DNA of 64,000 nucleotides from assembly GCA_015178975.1 (NCBI GenBank), contig WHVD01000046.1, positions 248,001 through 312,000 of the forward strand, read 5' to 3'. This document shows, piece by piece, positions 23,583 to 33,461 of this stretch (the first letter of the stretch is position 1; each line of letters begins with the position of its first letter). The notes beneath the pieces were generated by a model that made no database searches, was not told where the DNA came from, and worked only from the letters and a program-made list of their open reading frames with translations. The stretch comes from Hysterangium stoloniferum. Taxonomy: Eukaryota; Basidiomycota; Agaricomycetes; Hysterangiales; Hysterangiaceae. Both the position numbers and the translations under genes were made by a program.

Positions 23583-24069
23583 TCAAAGAGAGATGGGGGA
23601 GCAGCCAATGTTGATCTATTATTATAGTAACATAAAAATCTTAAAACAGAATCATGTAATAAAAGAACTCACAAGTCCGTTAAACTCGTTGCCAGTGCAG
23701 CAGACGGGTTGTTGGGCACAGTTGACACCAGCACTGTCGAAATAATTATTGGTTAAATAATAGTAATAAAGGGAGTAACTGCTAAAAGACAGACACAATA
23801 TCGAGGCATCCTATTCCAACGATACCTGTGATTCCGTTAAGGAGCCCGGAGAGGACGCCAAGGGCATGGATGACATCGTAGCTGGAGGCGTCACCAACAG
23901 TGGTGCAGCACTGGGGAACTCCTACAATATTTCGAGGCAAATATGAGATTAAATACAGTCTGGATATTTAATTGGGCTTACCGGTGTCGCACTGGGATTC
24001 TGGGGGGTTGGGGGCGGCGACAGCGAGGATACTGAAGAATCCAAGGGCAACGATGGATTTAGCGAACAT
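23583..24069 (-). CDS. class I hydrophobin, copy 1
   Basis: A secreted, surface-active cell-wall protein that assembles into amphipathic layers on aerial hyphae and spores. Four exons on the minus strand: 23982-24069, 23795-23921, 23673-23733 and 23583-23615; introns of 60, 61 and 57 nt. The product is 102 residues: signal peptide 1-19 (MFAKSIVALGFFSILAVAA), then eight cysteines at 27, 34, 35, 68, 77, 83, 84 and 97. The spacing C-x6-CC-x32-C-x8-C-x5-CC-x12-C lies within the class I range, and the C-terminus is INIGCSPISL. A TATA box lies 86 bp upstream. The second donor (GTCTGT) is not consensus but is the only one keeping frame. It differs from copies 2 and 3 at seven residues, all between 31 and 48. 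An in-frame TAG after exon 2 is intronic, so the gene looks intact. Confidence 0.9.
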
Positions 24070-24154
24070 GTTGACTGTGAGTGTGAGCGAAGGAAAGTAG
24101 CTGAGTAGTTCAGTGAATGTTATTGAACTGCAGAAACAAGGTGCAGAGGTAGCT

Positions 24155-24161
24155 CTTTATA
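24155..24161 (-). promoter_or_regulatory. TATA box of hydrophobin 1
   Basis: TATAAAG on the minus strand, 86 bp upstream of the ATG and conserved in all three units at about the same distance. Confidence 0.7.
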
Positions 24162-24780
24162 GGTTCCAAATCCTGTACAGCTATCCGGTTTTTCACCCCT
24201 TTTTCGTGATTTACTTGATTTAGTTTCTTTTCCATATTGCATGTGTGCACTCCGGCGTAACATTTAACATGCAGCTCGTCACGAGGAAGAGTACCTGAGT
24301 AAGGAACAAACGACCTTTGACAGCCACGGATGCGTCTGTCTTCGCATAACGATAGAACCGAATAACGAATTGAGGATTAGGCTCAAAAGGATATAGAAGC
24401 CGACAAGTTCAACAAGCCATAGAGGCATTATTGCCTGTATTGGGTCATGACAGTACTGCATAATATTTAGCATAAAACTAGTCCTGCTCACATGTTTATG
24501 GAAATTTGATTTCGCCAAGAAACTCCCTTATACTTGAGAGAGACAAGATCAGCGGCTATTCTGAAATCAGAATAAGGAGAAGCCTTTCAGGTCAGGAGAT
24601 CGGATAATGTACTTCGAGAGGTCAGCCTGCATCGCGACAATATAATATAGAAGTTCGGTAAAACAACACTGAAATAATACCGTTGCCGGAAAACATGTGT
24701 TGCCATGTCCAAATACTGGTCCAGGTTGCCGGAGAAACATCATTTGTGTCCTGGTCTGCTTTTTGTACCCGAATCACACG

Positions 24781-25093
24781 ACTATTATTGGATTTCGTTC
24801 CCCAAGTAATCAACAGCTAATGCCTGGATCCACAAGTAAAATGTATTTCAAAACGTGGGGCAATTTTCCTAGGTGGCGACGAATTGATTGACTTGTGTAC
24901 ATTCTCTGTCGCTCTTCGACTAAACAAAGACGATCTAGGAAATTATGACCGCTTGACGCCTTTCCGACGTTTATGGAAGGACTTACACTAGTCATTGTGA
25001 ATCCAGTCTGGAGGTGTGGGTACTAGTCAATGATATTATTAGAATATGGTCGCGGCACCTTGTTCTAGACGACACTTGGCTATGTGGTCGGCT
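24781..25093. promoter_or_regulatory. near-invariant block upstream of hydrophobin 1
   Basis: A 313-bp segment about 0.7-1.0 kb upstream of the gene. It shows only two variable positions across the three units (others at 27789-28101 and 38268-38580), although the sequence next to it in unit 3 differs by about 7%. The minus strand contains a 61-codon reading frame (24810-24995) identical in all three, but no known domain. It could be a regulatory region, a small gene or a gene-conversion tract. Confidence 0.4.
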
Positions 25094-25747
25094 CCGAAGA
25101 TTTGATGCTGGCACTGTCAATTGAATTCGTTACATAATAATGGTGATTGTGCCGTTGAGGCACAGAACCGAAGAAGTATGCAACTGACAGATTCTGTGAA
25201 GAGAGCCATCAGCCGTTGCATACTTAAATCTTCTCCGTGTGAGTGGCCATCAGTGTCAACCAATCCAGTTCTTCCCGTATGGTGTTTTATTGGTGTTTTC
25301 TTTAGCGGCACGGGACAATAAGGCCAACCCGGCAATCGGGCGTTGCCTGGTACCTTCTTGCGGGTCGAGTCCAACATAACTTTGTTACTTGCTTCACTGC
25401 TGTAAGAATTATTATCAGGGCATGTGACCATATTTGCGCGTTAATCATGGGGCGAAATAATCGACCGATTACTGTACCAGTTGCGCATATTAGGCTTGCG
25501 ATGTTCAGAGAATGGGGACGGGGAGACAGTATTGCTTTTATCTCTGGAACTCACATTTTGAACAATTTTGTCCGTGGGACTGCCGATACCGTACCCCTTA
25601 TGTAAGTTTATGAAAATCATGCCTTCAATTCTTGGATTTTTAAAGAACCCAAGTACTTGGTCACCCGAGCTCGGGGTCATGCCGAACGGCATTTAGGACA
25701 TTGTAGAAAGTTAGAATTGAGTAAGGCTACCGATTAAATTGTTCACT
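25094..25747. other. rest of unit 1, no gene recognised
   Basis: Sequence shared with units 2 and 3 that joins the conserved block to the next unit. It includes the site (ctcACATTttg, about 25556) equivalent to the Copia insertion point seen at the array's ends. Reading frames here are short and do not resemble known proteins. Confidence 0.6.
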
Positions 25748-25785
25748 CCTTGTGTTAGATTGTGTAATGCTAGCACCGTTTCCCA

Positions 25786-25846
25786 GGGTCAGGTGGTAAT
25801 ATCTTTGCTATATGCAGAAGCCCTGGGTTCAATTCCCAGTCTGCCC
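25786..25846 (+). other. tRNA-like sequence in TRIM 5' LTR (copy 1)
   Basis: Shortened form of the tRNA-like module: the A-box region has lost some bases, but the B box GGTTCAATTCC (25826-25836) and the T-arm stem CTGGG/CCCAG are intact. See 35986-36057 for the complete form. Confidence 0.65.
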
Positions 25847-26023
25847 ATTTATTTTTCTACTTGTTTAACAGGTTATGGGCCCTGCCGTGTGCTATAGGGC
25901 ATAGTCTCTGTGTGTAGAGTGAACTACTATATTTTTGTATGGTATAGTCAACAAGTCTGGACAAAAGAGCCAGAGAGGACCTATATTTGCATATAATGTT
26001 GTTGAGTGCTAGCATGTTTCCCA

Positions 26024-26096
26024 GGGTCAGGTAGTGTAATTGATAACACCCTTGCTATATATGCAGAAGCCCTGGATTCAATTCCCAGTCTCACTA
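26024..26096 (+). other. tRNA-like sequence in TRIM 3' LTR (copy 1)
   Basis: Begins GGGTCAG with an A box TAGTGTAATTGA. A short D-stem (GTG/CAC), a TTGC/GCAG anticodon stem and a T arm CTGGATTCAATTCCCAG are recognisable. The 3' acceptor strand is decayed. Confidence 0.6.
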
Positions 26097-26232
26097 TTCA
26101 TTTCTACACATTTAACACCTTGAATGTTTAATAACTATTAACTATTGGTGTATCAGTCATGACCACTCGCGAGCATGGTCCTATATTAACGTCCATTTTC
26201 TTTTTGAACTTTTTGTTCTTTGCTGCACACTT

Positions 26233-26423
26233 CATTGGGAAAGTGGGAAGATCAGTAAGTATGACGTCTATATTGTCTAGAGCCATCTAGGAGAGCTAGC
26301 TAGCTCGGCTAGACACACTCCTTTCGCGAGATCCCTATTTACTTCTCGGTATACAAGCTTACCATAAATCTAGGGAGTCTAGGGAGTCTACATAATGGGT
26401 GTAGACATTCCCAAATCCCGACG
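26233..26423 (-). mobile_element. short TIR MITE in unit 2
   Basis: 191 bp, ends CATTGGGAAAGTGGGAAG and, inverted, CGTCGGGATTTGGGAATG; flanks TT|...|TT. Unit 1 keeps the empty site (gcacacttggatc near 23430). Same element as 3292-3489 (opposite strand) and 36713-36903. Confidence 0.7.
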
Positions 26424-26587
26424 TTGGATCAATACTTCCTGCGATTCTCGCATATTTAGTGGCAATATCATTTACATAAATCAATCATGTAGAGCTAACG
26501 TAGACAATAGCTACTACATAGCAGATACATACACTGAATGCCCGCCGATAACTTGATTCACATAGACGGTATGAGAAACCGTAACGT

Positions 26588-27074
26588 TCAAAGAGAGATG
26601 GGGGAGCAGCCAATGTTGATCTATTATTATAATAACATAAAAATTTTAAAACAGAACTATGTAATAAAGGAACTCACAAGTCCGTTAAACTCATTGCCAG
26701 TGCAGCAGACGGGTTGTTGGGCACAGTTGACACCAGCACTGTCGAAATAGTTATTGATTAAATAATAGTAATAAAGGGAGTAACTGCGAAAAGACAGACA
26801 CAATATCGAGGCATCCTATTCCAACGATACCTGTGATTCCGTTAAGGAGCCCGGAGAGGACGCCAAGGGCAGCGATGACGGCACTGTCGGAGGCGGCACC
26901 AACAGCGGTGCAGCACTGGGGAGCTCCTACAATATTGCGAGTCAAATATGAGGCTAAATACAGTCTGGATATTTAATTGGGCTTACCGGTGTCGCACTGG
27001 GATTCTGGGGGGTTGGGGGCGGCGACAGCGAGGATACTGAAGAATCCAAGGGCAACGATGGATTTAGCGAACAT
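26588..27074 (-). CDS. class I hydrophobin, copy 2
   Basis: Same role and structure as copy 1. Exons on the minus strand: 26987-27074, 26800-26926, 26678-26738 and 26588-26620, giving 102 residues with the same 19-residue signal peptide and the same eight-cysteine spacing. Compared with copy 1 the loop after the first CC pair reads APQCCTAVGAASDSAVIAAL, a composition more usual for hydrophobins, so copy 1 is the diverged one. It differs from copy 3 only at residue 100 (Ile against Val). A TATA box lies at 27161-27167. All splice signals match those of copy 1. Confidence 0.92.
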
Positions 27075-27160
27075 GTTGACTGTGAGTGTGAGCGAAGGAA
27101 AGTAGCTGAGTAGTTCAGTGAATGTTATTGAACTGCAGAAACAAGGTGCAGAGGTAGGCT

Positions 27161-27167
27161 CTTTATA
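27161..27167 (-). promoter_or_regulatory. TATA box of hydrophobin 2
   Basis: TATAAAG on the minus strand, 87 bp upstream of the ATG. Confidence 0.7.
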
Positions 27168-27788
27168 GGTTCCAAATCCTGTACAGCTATCCGGTTTTTC
27201 ACCCCTTTTTCATGATTTTCATAATTTAGTTTCTTTTCCATATTGCATGCGTGCACTCCGGCGTAACGTTTAACATGCAGCTCGTCACGAGGAAGAGTAC
27301 CTTAGTAAGGAACAAACGACCTTTGACAGCCACGGATGCGTCTGTCTTCGCATAACGATAGAACCGAATAACGAATTGAGGATTAGGCTCAACAGGATAT
27401 ACAAGCCGACAAGTTCAACAAGCCATAGAGGCATTATTATCTGTATTTGGACATGGCAGTACTGCATAATATTTAGCATAAAACTAGTTCTGCTCACATG
27501 TTTATAGAAATTTGATTTCGCTAAGAAACTCCCTTATACTTGAGAGAGACAAGATCAGCGGCTATTCTGAAATCAGAATAAGGAGAAGCCTTTCAGGTCA
27601 GGAGATCGGATAATGTACTTCGAGAGGTCAGCCTGCATCGCGACAATATAATATAGAAGTTCGGTAAAACAACACTGAAATAATACCGTTGCCGGAAAAC
27701 ATGTGTTGCCATGTCCAAATACTGGTCCAGGTTGCCGGAGAAACATCATTTTTGTGTCCTGGTCTGCTTTCCGTACCCGAATCACACG

Positions 27789-28101
27789 ACTATTATTGGA
27801 TTTCGTTCCCCAAGTAATCAACAGCTAATGCCTGGATCCACAAGTAAAATGTATTTCAAAACGTGGGGCAATTTTCCTAGATGGCGACGAATTGATTGAC
27901 TTGTGTACATTCTCTGTCGCTCTTCGACTAAACAAAGACGATCTAGGAAATTATGACCGCTTGACGCCTTTCCGACGTTTATGGAAGGACTTACACTAGT
28001 CATTGTGAATCCAGTCTGGAGGTGTGGGTACTAGTCAATGATATTATTAGAATATGGTCGCGGCACCTTGTTCTAGACGACACTTGGCTATGTGGTCGGC
28101 T
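27789..28101. promoter_or_regulatory. near-invariant block upstream of hydrophobin 2
   Basis: Counterpart of 24781-25093, with one difference from unit 1. Confidence 0.4.
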
Positions 28102-28744
28102 CTGAAGACTTGATGCTGGCACTGGCAATTGAATTCTTTACATAATAATGATGATTGTGCCGTTGAGGCACAGAACCGAAGAAGTATGCAACTGACAGAT
28201 TCTGTGAAGAGAGCCATCAGCCGTTGCATACTTAAATCTTCTCCGTGTGAGTGGCCATCAGTGTCAACCAATCCAGTTCTTCCCGATGGTGTTTTATTGG
28301 TGTTTTATTTAGCGGCACGGGACAATAGGGCCAACCCGGCAATCGGGCGTTGCCTGGTACCTTCCTGCGGGTCGAGTCTAACACAACTTTGTTACTTGCT
28401 TCAGCTGTAAGCCTTATTATCAGGGCATGTGACCATATTTGCGCGTTAATCATGGGACGAAATAATCGACCGATTACAGTGCCAAGTTGCGCATATTAGG
28501 CTTGCGACTGTCAGAGAATGGGGACGGGGAGACAGTATTGCTTTTATCTCTGGAACTCACATTTTGAACAATTTTGTCCGTGGGACTGCCGATACCGTAC
28601 CCCTTATGTAAGTTTATGAAAATCATGCCTTCAATTCTTGGATTTTTAGAGAACACTTGGAAGTACTTGGTCACCCAAGCTCGGTTTTTTGTGGGGTCAT
28701 GCCGAACGGCATTTAGGACATTGTAGAAAGTTAGACAGGTATCG

Positions 28745-28845
28745 AACGCGATTCAGGTTGTGGTGTACCTCCCAAACGGGCTGCGACGTGACACCCTTAC
28801 TAAGGGGTTCCCTTTTGGGCTAACCACAACGCGTCGAATCGCGTT
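28745..28845. repeat. 101-bp imperfect inverted repeat (hairpin-forming)
   Basis: Arms AACGCGATTC (28745-28754) and GAATCGCGTT (28836-28845), then TTGTGGT (28758-28764) and ACCACAA (28823-28829), with further short pairings (CCCAAA/TTTGGG) inside. It sits just inside the left edge of the 7.2-kb insert. It could be a MITE or a structured non-coding sequence. Confidence 0.6.
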
Positions 28846-29113
28846 GACTTCTACAATAATCAATCTACTCATACACAGTGACTAAATCAAAGGCATGTGG
28901 AGTTAATTCTAACTTCTTTTCATCTTTTCAATATTTATTGTCCTTGATCTAAGCAGAACTGCACCAACACATCACATCAAATCATGTTGACTTCTACAGC
29001 ACTCAATCTACTCATACACAGCTACTAGATCAAAGGTACGTAGAGTTAATTGTAACTTCTTTTCATCTTTTTGATATTTTAGTTACCCTTGATCTAGATA
29101 GAATCCCACCAAC
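28843..29113. repeat. two direct tandem copies of about 140 bp
   Basis: 28843-28984 and 28985-29113 both start gttgacttctaca and share 'aatctactcatacacag' and 'taacttcttttcatctttt'. They are diverged by roughly 15%. Non-coding. Confidence 0.8.
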
Positions 29114-31029
29114 TACTTGTAACTATGCAGCATCCTGAGATGATCATGAAGGCACCCAGAGTGAAACAGGTCTGTGTCTCATACTGAATTCTCTTATATA
29201 TATGTCATAATTATTTAGATTAAGCATTGTTGACATTGCTCAGGCTGGACAAGGATAATTATATCTTGCTGAGCACTCTTGTCTGTACAACCACAGATCC
29301 AAGGTATCCAAGGCGCCTGATGTTGTGAGGAGCCCTCTTTCAACATTAGCAAATGGACCCAAGACACAATCTGATGGTCTACCACCTAGGAGCCCTCCTA
29401 ACCTTGATTGTGTTTGTTTTGTCCCCTTACTGATGCCAGATGCTTGTCTTTCACCTGCACATGTATTTGAGACACAGAGTGCACAAATGTCAACTGAAGG
29501 TATGTATGAATTAGTTTTTGTTGTTAATAAAGTATCTGAATCGTAGTAACTGCTCCACCAGCTCATATTCACCCTTCATACACACCACCTTGTGTGTTGG
29601 CACCCTTCTCTTCCCTACCCACACCTAACATTGACCTGACCCTTATCTCTACTGACAATGGGACATTATCCCCTAGTTCTAGTAATTTCTATGTTTTATC
29701 TGCCATCTGAAATCACCCTCCTGCCCCCCCACCTTTCCAGGATCTTGCCTCTCAATTCCATGCAATCCTGAAATCTCTTTCCCCTCCTCAGTGGCTCTTC
29801 CAAACATCCAACAAATTTGTGGGAGGTATCCACATACACTCTGACAGTACTGGAAGCCAGAGGGGGACAACTCTGCCAGATAGGAAGATCTTAGAGAATC
29901 AACCATTGTAGGTCCTTTCAACCCTTCCAGTGAGTATTTCCCATTCCAAACATTAACAGGAGTCTCATACTTTGTTAATATCGCAGTAAAAGATGGTCAA
30001 TGAGTGAGTGCCTGTAGGTGCAGGAGAGCTTCTACTACCTCCAGAAAGCAGTGCACAAGTATCTATCAGCAGGGAGTTTTCTGTGGCCTCTGAAATCATT
30101 GGATCACCAGGTATGTTTGTATCCCAGTTATTCACTAATAATACTTATACTCCCTTTACAGTGGTTACTACAGGCTCCAGACATTCTTCTGTGCTACCTC
30201 GATGCACACCAGCCCCTCCAACTGGTGCATTTACATATCTCCTCCAACCATGAAATGATGTTTACATTCTTCAGCCAATACAAGCAATCCTCAGCTCCCC
30301 CTGCAGATGACAGAAAGCAAAAATGCATAGCAGATGAAGATGGGAAAATGCAGGCAACAGATGTGGGGCTTGCATTGAAAAAGAGGAAGGGTTTTATTGA
30401 TAAGAAAGGTATGAATCAATTGTACTCTTTCTTGCTCTTTCTGATTACCTTTTGTAGTCAATTTTATATTACAGTAAATGACTGAGATCAGACAAATGCT
30501 TACTACAAAAGAGCTGGAACAATCATATCAAAGGTACTAAACCATTATCCTTTCTTTAGTCCTTCTTAAACAGTTTGAAAGTGCTGAGAGCTTACAGAAG
30601 TCACAGGAGCATATGTAGTGACAATTATTTCCTAGTGAGTGATCTTAAATTCCTATTTTCAACTCTTCTAACATCAACTTACATAGTCCAGAGACACTGG
30701 GACAGGGGAATTCAAAGTTCTTAGTGTCTGATAATCTCAAAATTGATTAGGATATAGTTGAAGACATCAAAACTTCAATGAAACATTAGGAACAATATTT
30801 TTACAGGTCCAGGATGCTAGTCGGTCAGGCTCATTTCTGCAGATTGCTGAACAGCAGGAGAGAGCTGATCAGGCAGAAAGAGAAAGAGAGATGGCTAGAA
30901 AAGAGAAAGAAGAGGTAGAGGTTTCCTTGATGTGAGAGCAGGAGCTTTGAAAGGAGTTGGAATGGAAATTAGAACTTCTCTGCTCAAAATAAGATATATT
31001 TGATCTATTTATGTATGTACATATTCTAA
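29114..31029. other. unassigned stretch with coding-like patches
   Basis: Plus-strand patches look protein-like: a Pro/Ser-rich part around 29640-29880 (PPPFQDLASQFHAIL) and a Glu/Arg-rich coiled-coil part near 30804-30930 (QQERADQAERERE). They are split by stops and by possible introns. I recognise no family. It may be a decayed partner gene of the neighbouring transposon or an old host gene. Confidence 0.4.
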
Positions 31030-31677
31030 AATACTATTTTCTTTTCTTCTCTAAATAAATTGTTTGGTAACAATTCATAATATCTGTATATACTTTGATA
31101 TACTGGATAGCATGGCATTGAGTCATATAGCTGACACATTTTTTCAAAAATTTGAAGCTCCAGAATTCCCAACTTCAGTGGCACTGGTATTGATAGCTTG
31201 TAATTGGGGATCATACTGCATGACAAAACCAGCATGGGATGCTCTACTGCACTTGGTATGATCAGAAGCATGAAATTCATCAACCACAAAGCAGGTTTAT
31301 TTAAAATAACCAGGTTCATGAATAAGACAATATGATGCCAATTGACATGCAAAATCATATACAATTATTTTAGGAGCAACTGGCCAGTGAGTATAAATTG
31401 CTGAGAAGACATTATTGTGGCCCTCTGCCTTGGGCATACAGTGGGGGACAAAACCGTTCCAATGATTTTTTATATGTCAAAGAATGTTGAATAACTCAAT
31501 GAGTACTTGACCAATTGACCTGGAATTTTTAATTTGGGTAGTCATATATGTTAGCTATGCACCCTAAGCATCATATGACATCAGCATTATTTAACATCAA
31601 ACTATAAATCAAATACTAATGCAATCTCATTTGGAACAGTTTGTCCCTGGTATATAATCTAATACAAATCATATAAT

Positions 31678-33461
31678 CTAGTACTTGGTGTAACCCCCCT
31701 TGGCATCCAAAACAGCTGCAATCCTTCTAGGCATACTCTCTATCAAATTCTGACAAATAGAAGCTGGAATCCTGTCCCACTCTGTCTGAACCCTTTCCCA
31801 TAACTCCTGAATACTCCTAGGCTCCACTTCATACTCTAGTAGCTTCTTCTTGGGGTAATGCCAAAGGTGTTCAATTGGATTAAGATCAGCAGATTGAGGG
31901 GGCCATATAATGACATCAAAATCACTGCCATTAAGCCAATTGGTGGCCTTCTTGCTCTTGTGTTTGGGATCATTGCCTTGCTGAAAGACAATATCCCCAG
32001 TCTTCTTCTTGTAATGCTTGAGATATTCTTGAAGTTCATCCTTGTTAGGGTACATACATGGCGGGTTTCCGGAGAAACCCATGGGATATCTGGTAGGACT
32101 TGGCTTCAGCTTACAGGCTGTGCCCTCACGAGATTGTGTTGTCCAATTTCAGACAGGCAGACAGGAATCCTGGGGGGTCCAGGCGGGGTTTGTGGGTCAA
32201 GGGGTCATAGGTCGGAGGTCATGGGTTGAGGGGTCGTGAGTCGAGATAGATAAGATAGATGTGCTGGAGCCTGTGGGCTCCGACTAGCATGAGCGGTGTG
32301 ATTCAAGTAGGAGTTTAGAGCAGAAAATGTATTAGATTACTGGGGGGAATCTAAGCTGATTTTCTGACTGGATTGTATGTACAACATCTGCCAGACTATA
32401 TATATCATGGAATGAATGACATACCAAATCCAGTAATAATGAAACAAAACTAGCAAAACATAAAATGAGAATAGTAAACACCAAATTTGGTGTTAGGAAC
32501 GGGACAGAATGGAGTGGAGTCCGAATTGTGACAGGTCATTTGACTAAAATGGGAATGGGGCTCTGTTAGAGAGATGATGGGTTTTCCAAGTGGGGTCCAG
32601 TGACTGATGTGTGGGATGGGGTTGGACATAGACAGGGACAGAGTCTGGTGGGTATTCTGGTGACTGAAACACAATGTAACGAAGTCGAACGTAGACAGGT
32701 CTGATGTACAGAGTCTGGTGGGAATTCCAGTAAACTGACAATTGGTGCATATAGGGCACGAGTGCGTATAAGTTAGTGCCTGGAGTCCAGCAGGAATTCT
32801 GGTCATAACAATCCTTCAAAATGCTAACATAAAGTTCAACATCCATCCTCCCATCAATCTTGGTGGCATATCCTGGTCCTTCCCAGAACATACAACCCCA
32901 CAACATCAGATTCCCCCCTCCAAACTTGACTGTGCCCTCAACCAGCCTATCACTGACCCCCTCTCCTGATTTTTTCCACACCCACTTCCTCCCATCTGAC
33001 CCCAAATGATTGATTTTAGTCTCATCTAACCAAACAACCCTCTTCCAGTCCTCCAGAGACCTTGTGTGCCAGTGCAAAGTCCAGCCTCTCCCTTCTATGC
33101 CTTTTTGTAAGTTTAGGCTTTTCCTCTTCACCACAGCCTTCATTCCAGCTTTCTTGAGTTCCCTATGAATTTTTCTTGCAGAGATAGACTCCCCATTCAT
33201 ATCTTGTAGGACTTTAGAGGCCTGAGTGGCATGGTCAATCTTCTGGGAAGTGATTTGTTGGATGATGTAATGGGTATCAGAGGGGGAAAGTTTGTGTGGA
33301 TGACCTCTGGCTGCTTTGGAGAGGGAGGAAGAATGTTTAGAGTGAATTCTGGATATAGTAGAGACAGAACAACCAGTGGTAACAGCTACTTCATGTGCAG
33401 ACTTGCCCTTGTCATGTAGAGTAAGAACACGATCAAGTTGAGCAGGAGTGAGAGCTCTCAT
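31678..33461 (-). pseudogene. Tc1 transposase, interrupted by a solo LTR
   Basis: The Tc1/mariner DDE transposase cuts and pastes the element at TA sites. The N-terminal helix-turn-helix part starts at 33461 (MRALTPAQLDRVL) and the first catalytic Asp is in WLDETKI. A solo LTR (32043-32810) splits the gene. The C-terminal part (32037-31678) has QQGNDPKH, where the usual second catalytic Asp position (QQDN) is Gly, and the Glu in NPIEHLW at the 34-residue spacing. Without the LTR and its duplication the coding length is 1011 nt (336 residues), normal for Tc1, so the frame was open when the LTR arrived. The Gly suggests a weak or dead enzyme even then. Confidence 0.85.
32043..32810 (-). repeat. 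solo LTR of Gypsy family B, TSD ATCCT
   Basis: A 768-bp LTR, minus orientation, exact flanks ATCCT at 32038-32042 and 32811-32815, within the Tc1 transposase gene. Confidence 0.93.

Larger units (their letters stand above)
23119..25747. repeat. hydrophobin unit 1
   Basis: First of three repeats of a roughly 2.4-kb segment. The others are 26123-28734 and 36602-39059. It holds the hydrophobin gene (-) and about 1.6 kb of upstream DNA. Its left junction (23119-23420) lacks both the TRIM and the MITE found at the corresponding place in units 2 and 3, so it preserves the empty sites. Confidence 0.85.
25753..26117 (+). mobile_element. TRIM retroelement with tRNA-like LTRs, copy 1
   Basis: A 365-bp miniature LTR element with exact flanks CCTTG (25748-25752 and 26118-26122). 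5' LTR 25753-25870 (TGTTAGATTG...GTTTAACA). Primer site directly after it, GGTTATGGGCCC (25871-25882), one base from the complement of the initiator tRNA-Met anticodon arm, as used by many Copia elements. Short non-coding interior with a purine-rich stretch near 25963-25980. 3' LTR about 26000-26117. Both LTRs carry a tRNA-like sequence. No gag or pol; it would depend on another element, perhaps the Copia here, which has a similar primer site. Confidence 0.8.
26123..28734. repeat. hydrophobin unit 2
   Basis: Second unit, nearly identical to unit 1 in most places but carrying a MITE (26233-26423) and preceded by the TRIM. It ends at 28734, where a 7.2-kb insert begins. Confidence 0.85.

Noticed and set aside
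23533-23745. Plus-strand frames across the hydrophobin genes, repeated in all three units
   Set aside because: They are the antisense of the hydrophobin exons and introns and have no domain of their own.
23740-23820. In-frame stop in hydrophobin 1 suggesting a pseudogene
   Set aside because: The stop lies beyond the exon 2 donor, inside an intron; the spliced frame runs through all eight cysteines.
24279-24518. Membrane-like 70-80 residue frames just upstream of each hydrophobin (-)
   Set aside because: They drift between units with start changes and many replacements, and lie where the promoter should be; no evidence of a gene.
24810-24995. 61-residue frame identical in all three units
   Set aside because: Identity extends equally outside the frame, so it does not show protein-level constraint. 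Kept as part of the conserved block only.
29240-30485. An intact host gene left of the KDZ element
   Set aside because: Patches look protein-like, but stops fall in the likely exons and I recognise no family; left as unassigned.
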